From assembly GCF_026625885.1 (NCBI RefSeq), contig NZ_CP113068.1, positions 1,116,001 through 1,180,000 of the forward strand: DNA of 64,000 nucleotides. The letters are read 5' to 3'. Below the pieces are notes generated by a model, which was not told the DNA's origin, ran no database searches, and saw nothing but the letters and a program-made list of their open reading frames with translations. Numbering within the stretch: position 1 is the stretch's first letter; every line of letters begins with the position of its first letter. The DNA is from Roseateles sp. SL47 (GTDB lineage: Bacteria > Pseudomonadota > Gammaproteobacteria > Burkholderiales > Burkholderiaceae_C). Positions 59,074 to 64,000 of the stretch are shown piece after piece. The translations under genes and the position numbers were made by a program.

Positions 59074-59730
59074 TCAAGGCGCCGGCGCCGCCTCCCCGCC
59101 AGACACCACCTGCGCCTGCTCCTTCAGCATCTTCTGCATCAGCGAAAAGAAGCGGTCGTAGAACTGACCGGCCGGGATGGTTTCCGAGGCCACCTTCACC
59201 AGCGATTCGGAGGTGGAGGACAGCGGGACGGAGATGGAGCCAATGGCGCTGACGCCCAGACTGGTGGAATTGGTGCTGCGCTTGACGGTGTAGCGGTCCT
59301 GCAGCGCGGAGACATAGGCGGTGGAGAGCTTGCCTGCGCCGCCCTCGGGCACGCAGACGATGTTGAAGCTGATCTCCACATGGACCTCGCCTTCCGGCTG
59401 GAAGCGCTTGCTGCCGCTGATGGAGCCGCTCTGGGCGAGGTTGATCACATAGCCCTGGCTCAGCAGGGCGCGCCGCGCAGCTTCGCAGGTGTCCTCGACG
59501 CTGGCGTCGAAGAGCCGGGAGAAGGTTTCATCGGCCTGGAAACGTTCGTTCTGGTAGACCGAACCTTTGCGCCCACCAGCGGCGTTGTCGTTGCCAAAAG
59601 TGGCGCAGCCAGCCAGGCCAACGCTCAGGCCCAGCGCGATGGCGGCTGCAAGCCGGCCAGTCACCAGAGGTTTTGCCTTGCGGCTTGTGAAACCATTGCT
59701 TCGAGGCGTACTGAATAAGCGCTGTGTCAT
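59074..59730 (-). CDS. DUF2242 family lipoprotein
   Basis: A 218-residue lipoprotein starting at the ATG ending at 59730. The signal segment (LAAAIALGLSVGLAGCATFG) ends in a lipobox (LAGC). The body matches the DUF2242 family: SVYQNERFQADETFSRLFDASVEDTCEAARRALLSQGYVIN, GSISGSKRFQPEGEVHVEISFNIVCVPEG, AYVSALQDRYTVKRSTNSTSLGVSAIGSISVPL and AGQFYDRFFSLMQKML. It should be anchored to the outer or inner membrane. Function is unknown across the family. Confidence 0.87.
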   Translation of the reverse strand: MTQRLFSTPRSNGFTSRKAKPLVTGRLAAAIALGLSVGLAGCATFGNDNAAGGRKGSVYQNERFQADETFSRLFDASVEDTCEAARRALLSQGYVINLAQSGSISGSKRFQPEGEVHVEISFNIVCVPEGGAGKLSTAYVSALQDRYTVKRSTNSTSLGVSAIGSISVPLSSTSESLVKVASETIPAGQFYDRFFSLMQKMLKEQAQVVSGGEAAPAP

Positions 59731-59832
59731 CGTCGTCGGGCCCCTGCGGCCACTCACGACATTATCGCCAACCCCGTCCGCCCCGCCCTTCGAGAGCCTG
59801 ACGGATATGCTGCAAATCTGTAAAGAACGATG

Positions 59833-60231
59833 TCAGTGCTGGATCTGCGCCGCCAGCAGCGTCTGCCATTCACCGTCCACGCAAGCGCTCATCCGGCAGG
59901 CATGGCCGCTGCAGCGGTGCCAATGTTCCTGCGCGGCGGACAGCAGCGCGGGCCAGTAGGGATGATCCCCTTCGCAGCGATTGCGCGAAATCACCAGCGC
60001 CACCTCATCCTGCATTTCATGCCCCTGCGCATCGAAATAGTCCAGGCGCGCCCGGACCACCACCGTCAGCGGGGTCGACAGCAACAGTTCGGCATTCACG
60101 CAATGCGAGGGTTTGAATGCTGGCGACGCCGGGGCTGGCGCAAAGCGCATGGCGGCCGAGTCGGCGAGTGGGGTCGGGAGGGGGGCATTCCTGGCGCTTC
60201 CCCATCGAGCGCGCAATGTGTTCTTGTCCAT
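59833..60231 (-). CDS. Hypothetical protein, 132 residues
   Basis: Start at the ATG ending at 60231 with AGGA upstream. The protein (MDKNTLRARWGSARNAPLP) has a disordered N-terminus, then a compact domain (VNAELLLSTPLTVVVRARLDYFDAQGHEMQDEVALVISRN) and four cysteines late in the chain (NRCEGDHPYW, HRCSGHACRMSACVDG) that could bind metal or form disulfides. I do not recognise the family. It is divergent from the small gene at 60443, with a long inverted repeat between them. Confidence 0.6.
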   Translation of the reverse strand: MDKNTLRARWGSARNAPLPTPLADSAAMRFAPAPASPAFKPSHCVNAELLLSTPLTVVVRARLDYFDAQGHEMQDEVALVISRNRCEGDHPYWPALLSAAQEHWHRCSGHACRMSACVDGEWQTLLAAQIQH

Positions 60232-60287
60232 GGCCGAAATCCTAAAGAGACTGTCTCGCCGCACCTGTCGGGTGCAGGCGCGACCCG

Positions 60288-60356
60288 TTGTAGGACAGCA
60301 TGCCGTCGTCGTGCGTCCAACGCGTGACAAACCCCTGATGGCCGCTTGTCCTACAA
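60288..60356. promoter_or_regulatory. Inverted repeat TTGTAGGACA/TGTCCTACAA in divergent promoter
   Basis: TTGTAGGACA (60288-60297) and TGTCCTACAA (60347-60356) are exact reverse complements separated by 49 bases, about 6 helical turns centre to centre. They lie between two divergent genes; a looping regulator could bind both. A short GCACC/GGTGC hairpin is nearby (60261-60275). Confidence 0.5.
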
Positions 60357-60442
60357 AGAGTCGCGGACGTGGACGACAGGCCGCCATGTTCGGCATACGT
60401 AGAGTTCATCTCAGCACGCCACGGGGCGCCAAGGAGCCAGAG

Positions 60443-60640
60443 ATGGGACAAGCCGACCACTTCCAGACCTTTCACCTTCATGCCGATGACAGCGGTGCCC
60501 AGATTCACTGGGCGTCGGTGTCCGACATGGAATCGTTGCTGGGTTTGGAAGCGGCACTGCCCTACCTCACGGACCACGCCCCCGCGACGTTTGCCGAGCC
60601 GGCCCCTGCCGTCGTGTCGAATCCCCGCCACGCCGCGTGA
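60443..60640 (+). CDS. Small hypothetical protein, 65 residues
   Basis: ATG 60443 with AAGGAG at 60431-60436 argues for translation. The product is acidic and histidine-rich at the start (GQADHFQTFHLHADDSGAQIHWASVSDMESLLGLEAALPYL) with a proline-alanine-rich end. I do not recognise it. It is 31 bp upstream of the BON lipoprotein gene and probably in the same operon. Confidence 0.6.
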   Translation: MGQADHFQTFHLHADDSGAQIHWASVSDMESLLGLEAALPYLTDHAPATFAEPAPAVVSNPRHAA

Positions 60641-60671
60641 GCCAGTGTCTGTCATCGACAAGGAGATCTAC

Positions 60672-60989
60672 ATGATGATTCGAGCCACCGTTCTCGCCCT
60701 GGCCACTGCTGTGGGCGCCCTCACGATCCTGCCGGGCTGCGCCGTGACCCGCGGTCAGTCTTCCGTTGGCGAATATGTGGACGACGCCTCCATCACCACG
60801 GCGGTGAAGGCCAAGTTCGTGGAAGCCAGGACGGTGGATGCTTCGTCCATCAGTGTGGAAACGCTGCAGGGTGAAGTGATGCTGTCCGGTTTCGCCAAGA
60901 ACGCCACCGAAAAGACCAATGCGGAAGCGATTGCCCGCCAGGTCAAGGGCGTGAAGCGCGTCAAGAACGAAATCGCCATCCGTAACTGA
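60672..60989 (+). CDS. BON-domain lipoprotein
   Basis: A 105-residue exported protein. ATG 60672 with AGGAGATC upstream. The leader ATVLALATAVGALTILPGCAVTRG ends in a lipobox-like LPGC. One BON domain follows: YVDDASITTAVKAKFVEARTVDASSISVETLQGEVMLSGFAKNATEKTNAEAIARQVKGVKRVKNEIAI. BON proteins (OsmY-like) stabilise the periplasm or outer membrane and are often induced by osmotic stress. Its operon starts with the 60443 gene and an inverted repeat upstream. Confidence 0.92.
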   Translation: MMIRATVLALATAVGALTILPGCAVTRGQSSVGEYVDDASITTAVKAKFVEARTVDASSISVETLQGEVMLSGFAKNATEKTNAEAIARQVKGVKRVKNEIAIRN

Positions 60990-61140
60990 TGGCGGGAGAC
61001 CGCCACCTCGGTCCGCCAGGACGGAGGCCCGGGTGGCGGCTGCCTTCTGTCAGGATTTGCGCGGACGGTCCGCATGCCGGAGCATGTTGACCGTCCGCGC
61101 GCCGTTGTTCCCCGTCCACCGCCCCGTTCCAGCGCCTGCC

Positions 61141-61575
61141 ATGGACTCCCACGTTTCCCCGTCCACACTGACCTGCTTTCTGGTGGAGGACAACCCCGTC
61201 ATCCGCGAGAACCTGGTCGCCACCCTGGAAGAGATGGTGGATCTGAGGGTGCTGGGCCATGCCGTGGATGAGGAGGGCGCCTTGACCTGGCTGACGCAGG
61301 ACAACCGACCCTGCGACCTGCTGATCATCGACATCTTCCTGAGCCAGGGCACCGGCCTGAATGTGTTGCAGGCCGCCAGCGCCCGGATGCCGTCGGCACG
61401 CCGTGTGATCCTGAGCAACTACGCCACCCCGGACATGCGACAACGCTGCATGGCGCTGGGTGCGCACCGGGTGTTCGACAAATCGGCCGAGCTGGAAGAT
61501 CTGCTGGCCTACTGCCAGTGCCTGGCCGAGCGCCAGGAGCCTGATGCGGCGGATGGCAATGCCGGGCCGTATTGA
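61141..61575 (+). CDS. Receiver-only response regulator
   Basis: A 144-residue CheY-like receiver starting at ATG 61141. The acidic pair is Glu16-Asp17 (FLVEDNPVI), the phospho-acceptor Asp64 (LLIIDIFLSQGTG), the switch Ser92 (RRVILSNYA) and the Lys114 (RVFDKSAELEDLL). No output domain is present, so it should act by protein contact or as a phosphate sink. A histidine kinase and NarL-type regulator lie next to it. The in-frame upstream extension to 61033 has no domain content. Confidence 0.87.
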   Translation: MDSHVSPSTLTCFLVEDNPVIRENLVATLEEMVDLRVLGHAVDEEGALTWLTQDNRPCDLLIIDIFLSQGTGLNVLQAASARMPSARRVILSNYATPDMRQRCMALGAHRVFDKSAELEDLLAYCQCLAERQEPDAADGNAGPY

Positions 61576-61660
61576 GCGACGCCCGGCGCAGCGCCATGGC
61601 ATTCGCCAGTGGTGGTGGTGGGGCCCGTGTTGGCGCTGTCGATGGCTTGATCGGCCCCTC

Positions 61661-62293
61661 TTACTCAATCAGCCCATTCTTGAGCGCGTAATAGGTCAAC
61701 TCGCTGTTGGTGTTGAGCGCCAGCTTTTCCAGCACCCGGGAACGATAGGTGCTCACGGTCTTGACGCTGAGCGACATGCCGTCCGCAATATGACCCACCG
61801 TTTCCCCTCGCGCCAGTCTCAGGAAGACCTGCAGCTCACGCTCGGACAGCGTGTCATGCGGCGCCTGGTCCTGGGCGGCACCCAGGCCGTCGGCCAGCAG
61901 TTCGGCCACGGCGGGCGTGATGTATTTGCGTCCCCGAAAGACGGTTCGCACTGCCGTGGCGATTTCTTCGGGGTCGCATTCCTTGTTCAGATAACCGCTG
62001 GCCCCCTGGCGCAGCAGCGTGGTGGCGTAGTGGGCCTCCGGAAAGCCACTCAGGATGAGTACCGGAAGTTCCGGCTTGCGGGCCTTGATGGCCGCCAGTG
62101 TTTCCACGCCGCTCTGGTCGGGCAGCGACAGGTCCATCAGCATGACGTCGACGTCGCCAGCGCGGACCAGGTCCAGCGCTTCGCGGCCGGAGCTGGCTTC
62201 ACCGGTCACACGCAGGTCGACCTGTTCGGACAGAAATTGCCGCAATCCGGCGCGGACAATCGCATGGTCATCAACGATGGCGATTCGGATCAT
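61661..62293 (-). CDS. NarL/FixJ-type LuxR-family response regulator
   Basis: A 210-residue two-domain regulator. The receiver has IAIVDDHAIVRAGLRQFL and the phosphorylated Asp54 (VMLMDLSLPDQSG), then LILSGFPEAHYATTLLRQGASGYLNK. The DNA-binding part is a LuxR helix-turn-helix (LSERELQVFLRLARGETVGHIADGMSLSVKTVSTYRSRVLEKL). It is divergent from the histidine kinase, 45 bp between starts, so the pair is probably a cognate system with a shared promoter. Target genes are unknown. Confidence 0.92.
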   Translation of the reverse strand: MIRIAIVDDHAIVRAGLRQFLSEQVDLRVTGEASSGREALDLVRAGDVDVMLMDLSLPDQSGVETLAAIKARKPELPVLILSGFPEAHYATTLLRQGASGYLNKECDPEEIATAVRTVFRGRKYITPAVAELLADGLGAAQDQAPHDTLSERELQVFLRLARGETVGHIADGMSLSVKTVSTYRSRVLEKLALNTNSELTYYALKNGLIE

Positions 62294-62338
62294 GGTGGCT
62301 CTGGTCAGTGGGGCGTCATGCCCTGGGGAGTGTAGAGG

Positions 62339-63799
62339 ATGAGTTTCAAAGACACCGTGGCCAACCTGGGGAGCAAGGCCTGGGCCTTGCCGCTCGGGCT
62401 CTTCGTGGCCTTGCTGATGGTGTTGATCAGCGAGTTGGCCTACTTCGGAGCCGTCTCCCAGATGGACCGACTGGTGACCCTGGGCCGGGCCCGGCTGGAG
62501 CTTGTCAGGCTGCTGGCGCGGGTGACGGACGCGGAATCAGGGCAACGGGGATACCTGATCACCGGACGGCCGGAATATCTGGACCCTTACCGGTTTGCCG
62601 CCGAGGATGCCTCCAAGGGCCTGGACTCCCTGCAGCGCATGTACGGACAGGTGGGGGCCGAGGATGCACAGCGGCGCAGCAAGGAGATTGCCACCGCCGT
62701 CAGCGCCAAGCTCAGCGAGCTGCAGGAGGTGCTCAAGCTTTCGCAGGACGGACGCACACAGGCGGCCCAGACCTTGATGATGACGGACATCGGGCGCGAC
62801 CAGATGGAGCAGATCCGCCGCAAGTCGGCGGAATTGCTGGCGGACGAGAACCAGCGCATCGCCCTGGGAACTGCCCAGGTCTATGACACCCTCATGCTCA
62901 ACCGCATCGGTGTGGCCGCCATGACGCTGATCAGCATCGTGGTGTTTGTGCTGTTCCTGCGCAAGAGCAAGGCCATGGACAGCCAGCGCGAGCAACAGCA
63001 GCAGGACATCCGGGCGGAACGGGACCGGCTGGAGATCGAGGTGGGCCGCCGCACTGCCGAACTCACCCAGCTGGCCCGCCATCTGCAAACGGCCCGGGAG
63101 GATGAACGGGCCCGCCTGGCCCGCGACCTGCATGACGAGCTGGGCGCCCTGCTCACCGCCGCGAAGCTGGATGTGGCCCGCTTGCGGCCCAAGCTCCAGG
63201 CGGGAGCCCCGGAACTCATGCAGCGGCTCACCCACCTCACCGAAACCCTGAACAGCGGCATTGCGCTGAAGCGTCGCATCATTGAAGACCTGAGGCCCTC
63301 CACCTTGGATCAACTGGGCCTGGTGCCCGCGCTGGAAATCCTCTGCCGGGAAACGTCGGAGCGGCTGGGCGTGCCCATCGAGGTCGAGCTGGAAGAACAG
63401 GTGCAGTTGCCGCGCAGCGCGCAGCTCACCACCTTCCGCCTGGTGCAGGAAGCCCTGACCAACATGGCCAAATATGCGCAGGCCACGCAGGCCAAGGTGA
63501 CTTTGAAGCAGGAATATGCGCAGGCCATGGTCAGCGTGGTGGACAACGGCTGCGGTTTTGACCCTGCCCGCATGACGCTGGGCTCGCATGGGCTGCTGGG
63601 CATGCGCTTCCGGGTGGAAGCCGAGCGCGGGCAACTTCAGTTGCGAAGTGCCCCCGGGCAGGGCTGCGAGGTCCGCGCCTGGCTGCCGCTGTCGGTGCCG
63701 ACCGTGGACACGCCCACGGTGGACGTAGGCCTGTTCCTACAACCGGCCGGCACGCCGGGTGACCCCGGATCGTGGCTGCGACCGACCCCACGCGACTGA
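62339..63799 (+). CDS. CHASE3-type sensor histidine kinase (HisKA_3)
   Basis: A 486-residue membrane kinase. An N-terminal transmembrane helix (ALPLGLFVALLMVLISELAYFG) is followed by a CHASE3-like domain (LARVTDAESGQRGYLITGRPEYLDPY) and a second helix (VAAMTLISIVVFVLFL). After a coiled-coil linker comes HisKA_3 with the phospho-acceptor His265 (ARLARDLHDELGALLTAAKLD). The ATPase part has RLVQEALTNMAKYAQATQAKV (N box), VVDNGCGFDP and GLLGMRFRVEAERG. It fits the NarL-type regulator next to it. The last 30 residues are a proline-rich tail. Confidence 0.92.
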   Translation: MSFKDTVANLGSKAWALPLGLFVALLMVLISELAYFGAVSQMDRLVTLGRARLELVRLLARVTDAESGQRGYLITGRPEYLDPYRFAAEDASKGLDSLQRMYGQVGAEDAQRRSKEIATAVSAKLSELQEVLKLSQDGRTQAAQTLMMTDIGRDQMEQIRRKSAELLADENQRIALGTAQVYDTLMLNRIGVAAMTLISIVVFVLFLRKSKAMDSQREQQQQDIRAERDRLEIEVGRRTAELTQLARHLQTAREDERARLARDLHDELGALLTAAKLDVARLRPKLQAGAPELMQRLTHLTETLNSGIALKRRIIEDLRPSTLDQLGLVPALEILCRETSERLGVPIEVELEEQVQLPRSAQLTTFRLVQEALTNMAKYAQATQAKVTLKQEYAQAMVSVVDNGCGFDPARMTLGSHGLLGMRFRVEAERGQLQLRSAPGQGCEVRAWLPLSVPTVDTPTVDVGLFLQPAGTPGDPGSWLRPTPRD

Positions 63800-63944
63800 G
63801 CGCCTGCCTACAGTCAAGCCATGGCCCGGGTGAGCTGCCCGGCCGCATTGACTTCCCACGCAGGACCGATGCAAGGCCCTCTCCACACCAGGGCCGAGGC
63901 CTTCCCGCGGCCATCGGATCCTTCATTCCTTCAAGGAGCCCGAT

Positions 63945-64000
63945 ATGAAGCAAACGCAAGAACACCGCCCGATGTTGATGGTGCTGCCGGCCCTGGTGGC
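63945..64000 (+). CDS. 5' end of an unidentified gene (truncated by window)
   Basis: ATG 63945 follows AAGGAG at 63933-63938. The 18 codons visible (MKQTQEHRPMLMVLPALV) run to the window end. The start of a hydrophobic stretch suggests a membrane or exported protein. The identity cannot be read from this. Confidence 0.6.
   Translation, partial: MKQTQEHRPMLMVLPALV

Noticed and set aside
1..64000. CRISPR arrays, tRNA, rRNA, prophage or intact IS elements
   Set aside because: Read on both strands by eye; no regularly spaced direct repeats, no tRNA cloverleaf or rRNA sequence, and no transposase, integrase or phage structural gene was recognised.

Overview
The window looks like chromosomal DNA of a GC-rich betaproteobacterium of the order Burkholderiales, perhaps near Roseateles/Mitsuaria. 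The basis is base composition, gene content (parAB, prkA-yeaH-ycgB, an sbp-cysTWA-cysB operon), and a QueE with the CX14CX2C cluster motif described for Burkholderia. The genus is inference. Gene density is high, most genes are ordinary housekeeping or metabolic genes, and I see no rRNA, tRNA, CRISPR array, phage or intact insertion sequence.

Layout. 1-4.4 kb: the chromosome partition genes parA (cut by the window start) and parB, unusually split by four genes (two GNAT acetyltransferases, argC, a small serine hydrolase), with a parS-like site just after parA. 4.4-10 kb: a 620-base leader with two tandem-repeat blocks, then the stress operon prkA-yeaH-ycgB. 10-13 kb: an FAD-dependent D-2-hydroxyacid dehydrogenase, a small membrane protein and a PduO-type cobalamin adenosyltransferase. 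13-15 kb: a WYL-domain regulator divergent from a protein with an HNH-like signature, with two inverted repeats between them. 15-18.3 kb: a PIN toxin with an AbrB-type antitoxin, a GNAT, a DnaQ-like exonuclease and a MazG-like pyrophosphohydrolase. 18.3-22 kb: queE and a three-domain QueD flanked by two related, AT-rich, DnaA-box-bearing intergenic regions, then an S1/P1 nuclease.

22-29 kb: a molbindin, a second RBBP9-type hydrolase, a 1-Cys peroxiredoxin, an MRJP/yellow-like secreted protein, an SRPBCC protein, and a periplasmic redox pair (DsbD/ScsB-like reductase plus a redoxin). 29.3-34.9 kb: one very large signalling protein joining a degenerate Ser/Thr kinase head, an AAA ATPase, GAF, PAS and an intact GGDEF domain.

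35-53 kb is a sulfur island: two sulfate-binding proteins, CysT, CysW, CysA, two CysB-type regulators, two paralogous periplasmic binding-protein-like genes, a TauD-like dioxygenase with an SsuABC/TauABC-type sulfonate transporter, and a cystathionine beta-synthase/gamma-lyase pair. Four transcription units share AATAAG/CTTATT elements that could be CysB operators. Together these genes would import sulfate and sulfonates, release sulfite from sulfonates, and interconvert homocysteine and cysteine.

53-64 kb: a NhaR-like regulator with a BI-1/YccA membrane protein, a Gfo/Idh/MocA dehydrogenase, a 123-bp MITE-like element with perfect 21-bp terminal inverted repeats, an M3 oligopeptidase, an 8-bp satellite, a DUF2242 lipoprotein, a BON lipoprotein, and a two-component cluster (receiver-only protein, NarL-type regulator, CHASE3 histidine kinase). 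The window ends inside a new gene.

The best candidates for something undescribed are the triple QueD with its catalytic residues spread over three domains, the WYL/HNH-like divergent pair with its operators, and the kinase-AAA-GAF-PAS-GGDEF giant. No annotation here was checked against a database.
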